A stretch of DNA of 64,000 nucleotides from Inia geoffrensis (taxonomy: Eukaryota; Chordata; Mammalia; Artiodactyla; Iniidae). The first letter of the stretch is position 1. Each line of letters starts with the position of its first letter. Both the position numbers and the translations under genes were made by a program. Below, piece by piece: positions 10,745-23,796 of the stretch. A model generated the notes under the pieces. The model was given only the letters and a program-made list of their open reading frames with translations. It was not told where the DNA came from and did no database searches. Where the stretch lies: positions 65,566,784 to 65,630,783 of the forward strand of contig CM070910.1 of assembly GCA_036417435.1 (NCBI GenBank), in the 5' to 3' direction.

Positions 10745-12889
10745 CCATACTAAGAGTATTTTTGTGACATTAACAGCAAATAAAAGACTATTTTCACTTT
10801 TTTCACTACATTTGTAATATGCCTGCTTGCATTCCAATTTTTGCAGTGAGAAAGCACCTTTCTCAAGGTTTCTCATATGACAATGTGCAAGGTATTGATG
10901 AATGAACTAAACAAGTTATAGTAGCTTACTTTAGCTAGATGTCACACAAAGGGCAACTAATTGTGATCATAATTTTCTCCTGTGTAATACATTTCTACAA
11001 CAGTCTAAAATTAAATTATAAACATTGAATAACTTCACCTCTTAGAGTCAAAGAAAAGGTTATTATCTCTAGAACTGAACTTCAACTGCATCTTATCCAA
11101 TAAACGTTCACCTGTCCAGCTTAAGCTTAATGAAGAGTGAAGAAAGAATAAGTTCAGAATGCAGAAAATCAAAAGGTTATCAAAATGGGATTTTAAATAT
11201 TTCTCTTACATAGCAAAAGATAAATTGCCATTTTAAATTTAAAATAACCCATTTAACCAACAAATTCAGTTGTAAATAATTTTTAAGGTATAATAAGTTT
11301 CATTCTCTTGATACTATAATTTCTGATGATTAAAGTAATCTGTACACTGCTATTAAGCAGAGATCATATATAGACTCACCTAAGGAAACTAAGCTAGTAC
11401 TAAGTGCTGCAGAGAAAAAAGGAATACGGCAAAATTGATACTGTAAACAAAATACTAAATTTAACAAGAAATTCTAATTAGGTTGAAAAAATGGTCAGAT
11501 TAAAATAAAAATCTAGCAGAGTTCAGGCTTTTTTCATTTTCAAAAGAATGTACGGAGAATCATTGAGTTCCAGAGTTAATATCTGGGAAAAATTAATTTG
11601 ATCTCTTTTCAGTAGGAATGCCAACTTTTATAGGTCTATGCTGAACTTATGGGAATGGATGTTTATAATCCTTGTGTATGTAAGGTTGTATATGTGTTTC
11701 TTTGAATTTCTGTCTGAAGTGCTAGTTGCTTTGGTGTATTTTGGAGTATATTTTGCAAAGAAATTTTTTTCCATTCCAATCAATAGGAAATAAAATAGTC
11801 TAATATTTAAACATAACTTGACTAGGAAATAGGAACCCAAGAGACTCAAGTTTTGGAGAAAATAATTATATTTTATTCAGTTATCTAAGCATTTTACTTT
11901 TATGAATTCATGAAAGAACCTAATATGTGAATTCCCTGTGGAACTTCTGTCTTTTTGTGCAGTTAATAGTAACTTATTTTTCCCAACTCTGCTTTCAAAA
12001 TTATTATTGCTATGTGATATAACTCCTTTATACATTATAACGTTATAGAGAGCAGGATTCTAGCTCTGATGCCATTTTTTCATTCATTTCTGTAATCTCT
12101 CATAGGGGTTACTGGCCCTGAATATGCATGTAGCCTTCCTCAACATTCTGACTGTCAACATAACCTTTATGGTTTATAATATTTATTTTGCTTTAATAAC
12201 TGAAGTAATTCCCAGGGATCTTTAAGGCCATAGAAGAGGTCTCATACATTATCACTTTGATTAAATCTCAACTCTTGATTATGATAACAGGGCACTTACT
12301 ACATTCTGGCTTATGAAAGCTACACAAAGCTCCTTTCTCTTGTGTTATCATGACACCAGTTATTTTTGCCATTACACTGGACAGTGTAAGATTTTCAGTA
12401 ATAAATCCATACTGTGAACCAACCATCTTTTAGTCTTACATTTTGGTAAGCAGTGCATTCTATGTAAATCACTTTTCCGTCAACAAGAGAAAAAATAGTG
12501 AAAAGCGGGATGTAATGAAGCAGGGTCTGGAATGGTCTGTGTACTTTGAAAAGGAACATTCAAATTAAAATATTTCTATGCATATAACATTATAGCACAA
12601 GAGGGTCACTGTGTCATAATGCAATCTGCAGAAAGTCAAGCTCAAGTAGATCTTCTGTCTTGGTAGGGATAAAAATGCAGAAAATGTTTATGTTCTGTGA
12701 TTCATTATTTCTCAGTGGGGAGGACTGTATCTGCATCTGGATGTAGGCCTAGGTTTTCATTATTATCAAAAGGAGACTTGGGTTTGGAAGATTATGAATT
12801 ACTAGTGGAATTAGCACTGGGCTGTGACCGAGACCATCGACTAGTGTCTAGCCTCTGTACTTATTAGAAAAATGTCACTAAATTTATTT
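10745..12889. other. Unique AT-rich stretch, no gene seen
   Basis: No exon, RNA gene or repeat recognised. The 73-codon minus-strand frame at 11628-11849 is unremarkable in AT-rich sequence. Confidence 0.5.
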
Positions 12890-13330
12890 ATGCTCCCAAT
12901 TCATAGATCGTAGTCATGCATTTGGAAGCACCTCACATGCACTTCCCGTAATGTCTGTCCCACCTGCCTTTACCACCTCCCAAGTCATGGTCAGCTTTCT
13001 GCTAGAAAGAGTCTAGTCATGAGGCTACCTACCAAGGCAGCCCATTCTATATCTGAAATTGCTCCACTATTCTATTTATTGAGCTAAATTTGCTTCCCTA
13101 CAACTTTCCCCCACTAGTCCCAGATCCGCCCTCTGGATCTGTACAAAAATTATCTGATGATCCTTGTCTATGACAATCCTTGACATAATAGCTATCATGT
13201 CTCCCTAATATTTTATTTTCCAGGCTATTTATCCATCACTAAAATAAGGTTAAGTATTGTCTCAGGATGGTAATGAGAATAAGGTGAAATAATAGATGTG
13301 AAAGTGCGTCAAGAATACAAATAAAAATAT
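12890..13330. repeat. Possible ancient repeat (CR1/L3- or MIR-like)
   Basis: Contains 'gctatcatgtctccctaatattttattttccaggc', similar to a phrase found in very old LINE/SINE-derived DNA, followed by MIR-like 'ggtaatgagaataaggtgaaat'. Family and boundaries are not established. Confidence 0.3.
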
Positions 13331-13754
13331 ATAAAATGTACCATTGTTATATCTTAAAAGTAATAGGTATGAAATTCTAAACCTTCAGCTAAAATATCTT
13401 CATCATAGTATTTTTTTTACAAAGACTCCAGTTGTTTATACTTCTGCATTCTTAAAATTGAACTAAATTAGTGCTTGGGTAAAAGAGTCAGCCAAAGAAT
13501 TTCAGCAGCAGAATAATTAGTAGTTAGGGCAGGCTGGCAAGTTAGGACAATCTCCAGGAGGGATAGATTATGTTCCTAAAGAGACTCTTCCAACTTTGCA
13601 AACCCAAAGAAATGGAAGGACTGACATGAGACGGAGGCCTCTCTATTTAGGACAATGTCACTTTATTACATGAGAACTCCAACCATAGACCCAGTAACCC
13701 TGAATTGGATCCCACAGGTCCTATCAATTTGCGGGTTAAATGTACCTCTGGCAT

Positions 13755-14010
13755 CTGCATAGTGATTCATATCTTGGAATCTGGAGCCGAATTATCTAAG
13801 TTTAAATCTGGCTATGCCACTTGTTACTTGTTAACTGTTAATTTTTCTGTGTGAGCTCAGAAAAATTATTTGACTTTTTGGCCTCAAAACCTTTACTTGA
13901 AAATGGGCCTAATAAGCGTAACCTACAGTATCAGGTTATTGTAAGGATTGCATGAATTAAAACATAGAAAGTGTAAAGAACAGCAACTATTTCCTAGCTC
14001 AATAAATGCC
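13755..14010 (+). repeat. MIR SINE
   Basis: Near-complete sense MIR. In order: 'cttggaatctggagccgaat', 'ctatgccacttgttact', 'cctcaaaacctttacttgaaaatggg', 'ggttattgtaaggattgcatgaatt' and 'ctagctcaataaatgcc'. These match the known order of MIR landmarks. Confidence 0.8.
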
Positions 14011-16329
14011 AGCAGATAATGAATCTAGCCCTGTGGCTAGAACAGATATCTTCAACCACGCACTTTCCTTAATTTGTGCACAAGGTTATGTATTGTGGCT
14101 ACATGTTTAAGCCGGTGGGTGTATAAAGTTGGTTTTCCTATTTTTTCTCCCATCCTCAGAATTGTCAGAGAGAGAGATCTAAAATATCATGCACTGGAAA
14201 TGACTTATTCATCGGAAAATGCACGTCCAATAATTATTTTAAAGGGCTCTGTTGTAGATAATGTTGACTACTTGTTACATCTCACTACTTGATCTGGGCA
14301 AGCCCACTCTTTCTATACCCATCCAGGGAGTAGAGAAATCATTGTTCAATTTTCTCCAATTTAAAGCCAAATAAGAAGGAAAAAGAACATTTTAGTCATT
14401 GATGTCAATGAACTGGAGAGGAAAAATCGTAGATGCAACTACCAGATTATTATTCTCACTGATGCCAACCAAAGTCAAAGGGAAAGACAAGACAGAAAGG
14501 CCATGTGCACAAATTGTCTTAAGTGCATGGACTCAAGTTAGCACTTTTATGAATAATCCATTTTATTTCCTTTTGACCTCACCCTTTGCTGTAAGAATGT
14601 CTTTCTAAGTTGAAGAAGCAAATCAAATCACCAGAAATTCTGCCCTGATTATTGTTCATTTTCCTATGGATTTCTCATTTCAATAGAATCAGAGGGAGGA
14701 AGGGGTCCTCTTTGCAGGCCACCCTGGAGTGATGTCTGTTCACTGTAACCCTTTCTGTAAAAGTGATGGGCTACTTGGCTCCCCTGCCCTGTACCGTTGG
14801 CTCACAAGATGACACTAGTTTTGCAGTTTCTCCATTTTCATTCTGTTTTATTTTTCATAAGATCTGACTGATACAATTTCTTCCAATTTTTCAACTTAAA
14901 TTATTCTATTTTCTCTCTATGTTGGTGCCTTTCTGATTTCTTCTCTGATCTACTTTTCTAATCAATACTGCCAACTCAAAATTTAATAGAATCTGGGAAG
15001 CACACTCTTGAATTTTCACGGCTTGGTTTTCCCTTTTGTTTTCTTTTTCCTTCTTTTTCATTTTCATTTTTTTTCTAATATAACATTTCTCTTCTTCTCA
15101 TATTTCTATATTTCTGGCTTCCATAGGATACTGGGTTCCCCATTCTGTCGCTTTCTTGTTGTGATCCAGAATCCATCTGCATCCTGTAATCATGCTCACT
15201 GAAGTTGTTAGTTGTTAGCTTTGAAACTCCAGCAGCTGGAAGCCTTCCCCAGGAGCTTGGTGGGGACAGCACACCTTTGCCGCTTTCTCCTGGAGGATAG
15301 ACAAGGGGCTCTCATTGGACCTGCACAGATTGCAGTTATCTTCTGCCCTTAAAATTGTTCCAGTCTGTTCTTTCATGGTTGCAGTTGAGATTTTGGCCAG
15401 GGCATTCCACTTATTTCTAGTCTCTTTCTTCCATATCCTTCTGCAGTCCAAGTGCATCATCTATATTTTGTGCATTTCTACAGCCTCACTGCATGGATGG
15501 TCTATGTGGGCAAGAAATTTCATCAGCAGATACAATGCCAAGAAATGATAAATAGCTGGCACTTCTGTCAATCAGAAAAGCAGGAATTAAGTAGGTCACA
15601 TTTCAAGGAGGCTAAAATTACATTTTTATGAATATAAAATTCTTCTGCCTTTCTAAGTTCGATTAACTTAAATTAGATATAAAACTTAACATACTACTAT
15701 CAGGCCTTAAAAGGGTATGTGAATCTGAACAAATATGAGTATATCGATTCTCAATAATATGCTTCATGAAATGAGTTTGTTACAAAAATTTATCCTAAAA
15801 CTAAAACTGATAGGAAGTTTTAAAACAAACATCAAAAGAATTCTAGAAGAAATCAAAATTGCATTTACACACTATTTATAAAATGACAAAAGCAAGAGCT
15901 TCTTATATCATCACTTATAGAGTGTTTTAAAGCTATATTCAGGAAAATATTCTTATCATGAAACACTGATTTTTAAGCATTAAATCATTTGAAAAAACTT
16001 AGAAAATAATTTATAGCAAACATAAGGAAATTATTAATGAAGGCAGAAGTAAAGACCGATCAATTGAAAAATAGATAAATAATAAAATTGATAAACAAAT
16101 ATAAAAATGGATTGTTTTTAAAACAATAAAAGAAGTATATAGATAATGTCATTATGAAAAGAAAAATAGGAATAAATAAAATTATGAATTAGAGGGTATA
16201 AGTGCAGTTAGAGAGAAATTATTTGGAGAGGTTTTTTGTAAACCTCTATACAAATATAAATACATGTAATATGTAGGCAGCAGATTGCTTTGTACTAGAG
16301 GAATATTATACAATACTTGAGAGAGCAAC
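14011..16329. other. Unique AT-rich stretch, no gene seen
   Basis: Several 60-80 codon frames exist on both strands (for example 15008-15202 and 15215-15460), but they overlap one another and carry no recognisable domain. No repeat family assigned. Confidence 0.45.
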
Positions 16330-16550
16330 ATGAATGTAATCTTATTTCTAACATTTCCTGGCTGTGTGAAATGGGGAAATGCGTCCAAATTATCTGTGCT
16401 TCAGTTACAGCATTTATAAAATGAGGGTGATGGTCAGTGGGTTTACCTCATCACTTTGTTCTAATTGAATTAAATAATGTTTAAGAAGAATGTCTAAAAT
16501 TTCAGCATACAGTTTATGCTTGATAAAAGTTAGGCATTAATAATAGTGGC
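16330..16550 (+). repeat. MIR SINE remnant
   Basis: Diverged sense MIR: 'tttcctggctgtgtgaaatgggg', 'cttcagttacagcatttataaaatgagggtgatg' and 'gcatacagtttatgcttgat'. Order is consistent with MIR. Confidence 0.6.
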
Positions 16551-17479
16551 AACAATTGGGTTTTACAAGCTTAATATTATTTCACCAGCCACTGACTTGC
16601 ATGTTTTTAATATACAACTTCATTGTTAGAATGGCTTTATTTTTAACTCTTAGCACTTGGTTTTGGCATGTGGCAAGCAAATTAATGTAGATATTTTCAA
16701 GTAAATAAAATCTAAATGACTGATTAGGCAATTAAATTCAAGGGGCATAGCTCAGCTTCATTTCAAAACCCATGGGCCCCACATCAAAGGCCCATCCCCA
16801 AGCCTTTTCCTGTCTTCCCTCTTGATTGGCTATCATGCCACAGGGAACTTACATCAACAGAGCTTTGCACTGTCAGGGGAGAGACCATTTTCTTGGACTC
16901 TTCTGTGCCTAGACCCTGTGATGTTGCTGTTGTCAGCTGCTGGAGCCCTCGTCATCTCTTTTCTTGGCATAGAGAATATCATTTACAGTTCTGGCAGATT
17001 CACTTTGTTTTTCTGCTTAGCTCTCTGGCATTGATGATTTTCTGGAGAGGGTGGTCTGGCTCCCCTGCTCTCCTGCGAGTTTAGGAGTGTCACGCTGCCA
17101 TTTCAACCTAGCTGCCAACTCTTGGAAATCTGAATGACACAAGCTAAGTGCACCTTTATTACCTCTCTCATCAAGTGTAGAATTTCAAAGGAAACCCACT
17201 AAGTCTAGTCCCTGTAGCCCCCCTCAAATTCTCCTTCCTGGTGGAGCTGAAATTTCTTACCACTCCTCACCCTCCCTTTCCCTCATTTGATATCTTTTTA
17301 ATTCAAGCTCCAGAGGCTTCTCTAAGGATGATGTGGGTGAGGAAGATGGTGGTGACGATTAGAGAGAGCATGGCTTCTTTCAAATCTATGAGCTGTCAAC
17401 TCAAATCAATCTTCAAATGTCTTACACTGACATCAGAGGTGGTGTTTCTTCACACTTAGAGGAGAAAGGAGTTGTCACC
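16551..17479. other. Unique stretch, no gene seen
   Basis: Slightly more GC-rich from about 16740 to 17300. Frames of 63-72 codons overlap and lack domain features. Confidence 0.45.
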
Positions 17480-18330
17480 GAGGCACAGAAAGTTTAGTGT
17501 GAGTGGCAAGTAGTACCCAGGTCAGAGAAAGAAGGGAATAAAATCAGAAAAATTAGCAGGACTCAGAATATGGATGGTCTTAGAGGTCATAATAAGGAAT
17601 TTGAATCGTATTCTGACTGTGATGGTAATTAATAAATCAGAAGGTTTTGTTTGTTTTTTTTTTTGCGGTACTAGAGCCTCTCACTGCCGCGGCTTCGCCC
17701 GCCGCGGCGCACAGGCTCCAGACGCGCAGGCCCAGCGGCCACAGCCCACGGGGCCAGCCGCTCCGCGGCATGCGGGATCCCCCCGGACCGGGGCACGAAC
17801 CCGCGTACCCTGCATCGGCAAGGGGACTCCCAACCACTGCGCCACCAGGGAGGCCCTAAATCAGAGTTTTACCCCGGAGAAGGTCAGCACCTGATAGATG
17901 CTGATGATAAATGTGAACTCTAAAGACAAGAGAAGTGGCAGGGAGCCCTCTTGGGATACCTCTAGGCAAATCCAGGCCAGAAAGGAGATAGTGGTTAGGG
18001 ACAATGTTTTTACAGTGGAAATGATGGCAATTTTGCTGTGGAATGGAAAGGAAATGAGAAGAATCAAGGATGAGTCCTTTGTTATAGACTTGAGGAACTA
18101 AGTAGCTGGTAGGGTCATTTCATGAAATGGGACATTTTTCCTGTGCCAGGCTTTGAGATAAGCGGAGTAAGGAAGAAAATAATAGTTTCCATTTGAGAAT
18201 GATGTACTCTGGTGGTGAAGGTAACATTCAGAGATGAGAGGGAAGAGGCAGAGGTGTTGCTAATCACAGAATATTCTTGCCTCTGGTGGGAGCAGCGTTT
18301 GTTTGATTAGAGTAGGACATGAGGGAATTT
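17480..18330 (-). mobile_element. L2 LINE remnant, antisense, split by a SINE
   Basis: Antisense L2 with 'ggtcataataaggaatttgaatcgtattctgactgtgatgg' before the SINE. After it come 'aggagatagtggttagggac', 'aatcaaggatgagtcctttgttatagacttgagg' and 'ggtagggtcatttcatgaaatgggac'. The 17648-17856 SINE interrupts it, showing relative age. Confidence 0.55.
17648..17856 (-). mobile_element. CHR-type SINE, antisense, inserted in L2
   Basis: Antisense copy with short T-run, GC-rich body and a head ending 'gcgccaccagggaggccc'. Target duplication 'taaatcaga' is at 17633-17641 and 17857-17865. The body is unusually GC-rich, retaining CpG in places where other copies have TG/CA, which suggests a different source copy or less decay. 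Confidence 0.93.
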
Positions 18331-18465
18331 CCTGTGGTAATGGAAATGTTCTATAACTTAGTATATATAGCTCGGTGCATTTTTCAGAACTGGTTGAACT
18401 CTATAATTAAACTCTTCGTTTCATTGTATGTAAATTATACCTCAGAAGTGGTAACCCATGAGTTA
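18305..18465 (+). mobile_element. Old L1 3'-end fragment
   Basis: Sense L1 3' UTR phrases: 'ggtaatggaaatgttctataact', 'agaactggttgaactctata' and 'cattgtatgtaaattatacctcag'. Diverged and short. Confidence 0.65.
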
Positions 18466-19062
18466 GAAAAACAAAAGTAGTTTTGCTTACAGAGATAGAA
18501 AGATAGTGCAAATAAAAGGCAATTCAACTAAGGTAGCTGCCCATTGAAATAAGAGTATAAAACAGCTTTCACTCTCTGAGTAAAATGTTTCTATTTAGCT
18601 TGTTGTAGATAGAAGTTGGACAACCTTGACTATGAAGGATCTATCCCAGTTACTTAAAGAGGTAAGTTCTAAAGAACTCCCCCTGTGATAATGATATCTT
18701 GTCAGTTAGCTCATGTGATCAGACATAAGAGAGCCTGTTTTGCCACCAAACCATAATTTTCTCATTGGAGTATAAGAAAATAATGATTTCATGCGCTGTG
18801 TTCCTGCACAGCTGAGGCCTTCTGAACAACGGGTATGTCTGAACAGCTAACAATTATTGGAAGCTATACTGTCTTCCTGAAGATAGACACCCAGAGACAT
18901 TTTAGGATGCTCAAGTGTGATGGTTAGTTTCATGCATCAGCTTAAGTTTCCTTTATCTTTCAGGAGACATTTGTTTACTTTCCAAGGTAACTAATCACTT
19001 TCTCTCTGGAGAAGAGTGTAAGCAGATGAAGCAGAGGTACCAGTAGCCATAAAAGCTTAGAG
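18466..19062. other. Unique stretch, no gene seen
   Basis: No repeat family, exon or RNA gene recognised. Confidence 0.5.
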
Positions 19063-19227
19063 TTTTCTCTAAGGGGGAGGGAGGAATAAATTAGGAGTTT
19101 GAGTTTCACACATACATACTACTCTATATAAAATAGATAAACAACAAGGGCCTACTGTATAGCACAGGGAGCTATGTTCAATATCTTGTAATAACCTATA
19201 ATGGAAAAGAATCTGAAAAAGAACATA

Positions 19228-19441
19228 GGGCTTCCCTGGTGGCGCAGTGGTTGAGAGTCCGCCTGCCGATGCAGGGGACACGGGTTCGTGCCCCGGTCCG
19301 GGAAGATCCCACATGCCGCAGAGCGGCTGGACCCGTGAGCCATGGCCGCTGAGCCTGCGCGTCCGGAGCCTGTGCTCCGCAACGGGAGAGGCCACAACAG
19401 TGAGAGGCCCGCGTACCGCAAAAAAAAAAAAAAAAAAAAAA
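19228..19441 (+). mobile_element. CHR-type SINE nested in L1
   Basis: Full-length sense SINE with A tail 19420-19441. The duplicated target 'aaaaagaacata' borders both sides (to 19227 and again from the tail end). It is inserted within the L1 3' UTR, so it is younger than that L1 copy. Confidence 0.95.
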
Positions 19442-19454
19442 GAACATATACGTT

Positions 19455-19460
19455 TATATG

Positions 19461-19491
<31 letters not shown>

Positions 19492-19493
19492 GG
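19455..19493. repeat. (TA)n-rich tract with TATG interruptions
   Basis: TA-rich microsatellite in the L1 3' UTR immediately after the SINE tail. Confidence 0.85.
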
Positions 19494-19573
19494 ACTGAAT
19501 CACTTTGCTGTACACCTAAAACTAACACAACATTGTAAATCAGCTATATTTCACTTAAATAAATAAATAAACA

Positions 19574-22500
19574 CGTAAGTAGAGTCTTCTAGTTTGAGGC
19601 TTCCTCCACTCTGGTGCAAAGCCATTTCAAACAAATGTACACATTTTGCCCTCATTATATTGTCCTGTGGGGTTTGGGGTGGGGGGATACAATGCTAAGA
19701 TGTTGTTCTGGCTACTGCTTTCATGATGAGTAGCAAACTGTGTGCCTGGCTTAGGGTCTTGTGTTTTTGGCAATACATGTACATATAAAAGCAAACTAAC
19801 TCAGGAACTGGCGAGAGGTGTAACCTCAGATCCTTCACAATTTTGGAGCTAACAGGGAGATTCTACAGTAATCATGTAACAGTTTCTCACGTGGTGTGTC
19901 AGATCCCTGGACGAAAGCCTGAGTCCTAAGCCAGAAGTCCCACAGAGTCCAGCAAAATTTGGGAGCTATTTCTAGCAAATGTAATGGTGCCTATGAAAAT
20001 TTAGAGCTACCCGTTTTGGGGGAGAAATATACAACTCCACAACAGTTTTTACAATGTCTCCACTCCCAACTATACCTGTTGGTAACCTGTAGACAGTAAC
20101 CTTAGACAGTACTGTCTAAGCCTAGTTATTTGCCATTTGCTGTCATTGTGACGCTGCTTTCTAAAATCACAGTACAAGTGGTAAGCAAGAGCTCTTTTTT
20201 TCCCCCCAGTAGGAGAAAATGCATTTAGCTTGCATTTAAATGAAGGAAGCTAATTTCATAATTTTACCATTTAAACGTTTCCTTGGTTTCAAACATATTC
20301 ATTCTCAACTCTTCTAACAGGGTGTTCAGTTCTTACTTTGTTGGAAAGTCGGATACAGAGACAATTTAACAATGATAGTGTATCTGCTGCACCTTGAAGA
20401 TTTATTTCTTCTTGGATACTAAACACATGCTGTGCAACATATAGAACTTTGAATTAGAATTTGATCAATGACCTCATGCTAATTTCCATTCTGTTTGTTT
20501 TGCTAGTGGGAAGCTTTAAGAAGTGAAGTTTCAGATCTAGTATGTGTTTTTGAGGGTATTTAAAAAGACAAAAGGCTATCTTTTACAGAAGAGATGGCCC
20601 CTATCTCTTAATGTCAGTTCCCTACATATGCAGGATTATTCTATATCTACTAGAAAACTCTGATCTTTTATGAAAGAATGAAGTGTGAGAACAACCTAAG
20701 AACAAAACCACTGAATATCTATCTTTTCAGAAAGCCACATAATCTTAAATTGCCTTAAATTCTAAGTGATAGTATCTGAACTGGAACACAAAGATAATGT
20801 CATGTCCTTTATATCATTCACCAACCCACACTCTGGAGCTAATTAAATGAAAGATTCATAACAAATGATGAGATAATAAAACAAAGATATTTTCCACTTG
20901 TCTTAATTCTTACATCTATATATGCACTTAAAATGTCTAGAAAAATCCATCCTATCTTCAATTATAAATATCAGTGAGATATTCAATTACCTTTAAGCCC
21001 CAAGATTACCTACTGAAATGCAGGTACTATTTTGTTCTTTTCACCAGAGAGCCTGCAACTTGGTAACTTGTTCCAAAACCAGAGCATATTTTCCCATAGA
21101 ACCAGTCTACAAAGAAGTGTAGAACACATTGCTGCCACACAACTGTTAAACCTGCACTGTCCTCAAGTTGAATATTTTATCAACGCTGCTGAAAACCTAA
21201 TCATCACACTTATTAATATGCCTGTGGAAAATTAATACAGAGCCCTCCAATTCCCCAAGGGAGCCAGGGAATAATAACCTGTCCTGTCAGTGGGACTGTG
21301 GACTCCTTTCCTCTCAGTGGCTGAGTGGTGGGAAGTCCCTCTTCCGCCTCTAGTAATTAGCCTTGGTGCGACAGCCATGGTGTGGAGCTGGGACATCCGA
21401 CACAGAGAAGAACGTTGAGTGGGCTAAATATACTGGCTTGATAGCCCTGAAAAGATGCTTCTCACTCTGGCTGAACACATGACATCGTTTTGAAGTTGCC
21501 TTTTTAGGGCTTTAGGAGCCAACCTTCATGTTTCAGTTTCTTCCTGACACATCACTTCTGATGAATCCCGTCCCCGTATCTTGAGGTACAGCAGACTGGA
21601 AGAGATTCTCAGTATTTCTTCTCTATCCTTCTCTTTACGAAGCAAACAGAACTTCTAGGGTTTTTCTCCACTCACATACGTTCTGCCTGAACACCCTCCT
21701 TTTATAATATAAGGCAACACCTGGGAAGATGTATGTGGTAAACTATTATCTTCCGAAATCTCTCTTTCTCCCTACACCTCACTTGGTCCTATAAAGGGTG
21801 GTCTGCAAACTCAGCATCTAGGTATGAATGATTTGAAGTAAGAGCTCTGCTGATTGCTGCTAGTGAGGGTACAGTTCAGGATAGGAAGTTATCCTTCCCT
21901 ATAAATATTTGTTTAACGTACAAATCTCATTATTATTAAATATTGAACTTAAATTTAAAACAAATCTCTCTATTAGCTTGCCACACCAAAACCCAACCCA
22001 CCATCTATAATCTAAATATAGCCCACAGGGCTATCAGCTTAGGGTCTCTTCTGGAGAGAGGAACAAAGACACAGCAAAGGTGATCCTGGCTACTCTTGCC
22101 TAGAACATAATTGAATCCAGAGTCATCTATTTTGGAAGGTATACTCAGAGTTAGACATAAAGGGTGTCACATGTTTTGGAGTATGATTAGTATCATATTT
22201 CTTCATTTCTTTAAATGTAATTAGACTGATTATTTCTCCATTAGCCAAATTCTTAGGGAGTTCATCATTGTACTCTTAGGGTTTTTCCTTCTCCTGATAA
22301 TTATTCAAGAAATCCACAGGGTTAAGACTTTTTTTTTTTTAAAGAAGAGGTCTGCCTGATTTCCATTGCAAATGGAGAAGAAATATGAGCATTTCTCCTC
22401 TGCTACTGCCATCTCTACCATGGATCCACGCTGCCATAAGATGCGTAGCAGGAGTGAGATTCAGAAGATCACTCTGAGCTGTCCTCTCAGGACACTTCCT

Positions 22501-23199
22501 CAGCTCCCACATCAGAGATAAGCCTCACAGCCACTTGCCCTTGTGTCTCCTTGCTTAGTGCCTATTCTATTTGGAAGGGATTTTGGCTAGAGGGACCTGC
22601 TCTGCCCACCTGACTTAACAGTGGACTCAATCAACCTTGTCATACCAAATAAAGAGAATAGATACTGGTCCACTGCTATCCCCTCCCCCTTCCCTCTTTC
22701 TTCAAAGCTTCATTCTCCTATCTAAAGTGTGGGCAGATTGATATGTCTGCTGTTTAAGTAGATATGAAACGACATAGCAAAATGTCCGTTTCCTTTTTTT
22801 CCAGTCCCTTCCATCATGAGTGCTTCTCTCAAAGTACCTCTCAATTGGCTCGAGGTAGGGACAACTATGCCTCTGTTCTTTTTCTTCAGAGCTAATGAGA
22901 AATGAACTAATGAGAAAGCCTCAGCATTCCCCACCAGATCAACAATTTCAGCTTCTGTAGATCCTTTCCTCCCCTCTCAGCTCTGATTGTTTGCTTAGAG
23001 ATTAGATAGTCTGATTTGGGGGTAAACAACATGAGTGATGTTTGCAGGCAGCAAGTCTATGTTTTCAATTCTTAATGAACTCAGAGGGAGTTGTCTAGTA
23101 CCAATTGCTGTTGTTTTCTATTTGATGTCTTTAAAAAAAAAATAATGTGAGCTTTGGACCCCAGATCCCAGTTCTGGGACACCAGAAAAAGTTCTGCTC
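19574..23199. other. Unique stretch, no gene seen
   Basis: 3.6 kb without recognised exon, RNA gene or clear repeat. Frames of 67-70 codons (21032-21235 plus, 22722-22934 minus) have no identifiable features. 22330-22342 is a short T-run. Confidence 0.45.
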
Positions 23200-23214
23200 A
23201 AGATTGGACATTTG

Positions 23215-23782
23215 CCATCAACAGATGAATGGATAAAGAAGCTGTGGCACATATATACAATGGAATATTACTCAGCCGTAAAAAGAAATGAAATTGAGTT
23301 ATTTGTAGTGAGGTGGATGGACCTAGAGTCTGTCATACAGAGTGAAGTAAGTCAGAAAGAGAAAAACAAATACCGTATGCTAACACATATATATGGAATC
23401 TAAGAGAAAAAAAAAAGGTCATGAAGAACCTAGGGCTAAGACGGGAATAAAGACACAGACCTACTAGAGAATAGACTTGAGGATATGGGGAGGGGGGAAG
23501 GGTAATCTGTGACAAAGTGAGAGAGTGGCATGGACACATATACACTGCCAAACGTAAAATAGATAGCTAGTGGGAAGCAGCCGCATGGCATGGGGAGATC
23601 AGCTCAGTAGTTTGTGACCACCTAGAGGGCTGGGATAGGGAGGGTGGGAGGGAGGGAGATGCAAGAGGGAAGAGATATGGGGACATATGTATATGTATAA
23701 CTGATTCACTTTGCCATAAAGCAGAAACTAACCCACCATTGTAAAGCAATTATACTCCAATGAAGATGTTAAAAAAAAAAAA
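23215..23782 (+). mobile_element. Young 5'-truncated L1 (3' end of ORF2 plus 3' UTR)
   Basis: Encodes the last about 60 residues of ORF2 (frame 23212-23403, with 'YSAVKRNEIELFVVRWMDLE'), then the 3' UTR and an A tail. Flanking copies of 'aagattggacatttg' at 23200-23214 and 23782-23796 form a perfect 15-bp target duplication. Its sequence closely parallels the 3' end of the larger L1 ending near 48193, so both come from related, fairly recent L1 sources. Confidence 0.95.
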
Positions 23783-23796
23783 AGATTGGACATTTG

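Larger units (their letters stand above)
19063..19573 (+). mobile_element. L1 3' end, split by a nested SINE
   Basis: Cetartiodactyl L1 3' UTR: 'aaatagataaacaacaagggcctactgtatagcacagggagc', 'aataacctataatggaaaagaatc', then after the SINE 'ctgaatcactttgctgtacacc' and 'aacacaacattgtaaatcagc', ending in (AAATA)n. The nested SINE at 19228-19441 separates the halves. Confidence 0.85.

Noticed and set aside
19069..19515. 148-codon minus-strand frame
   Set aside because: It reads backwards through a CHR SINE and L1 3' UTR. Similar frames occur in every antisense copy of the SINE (6.4, 17.6, 30.3 and 35.6 kb).
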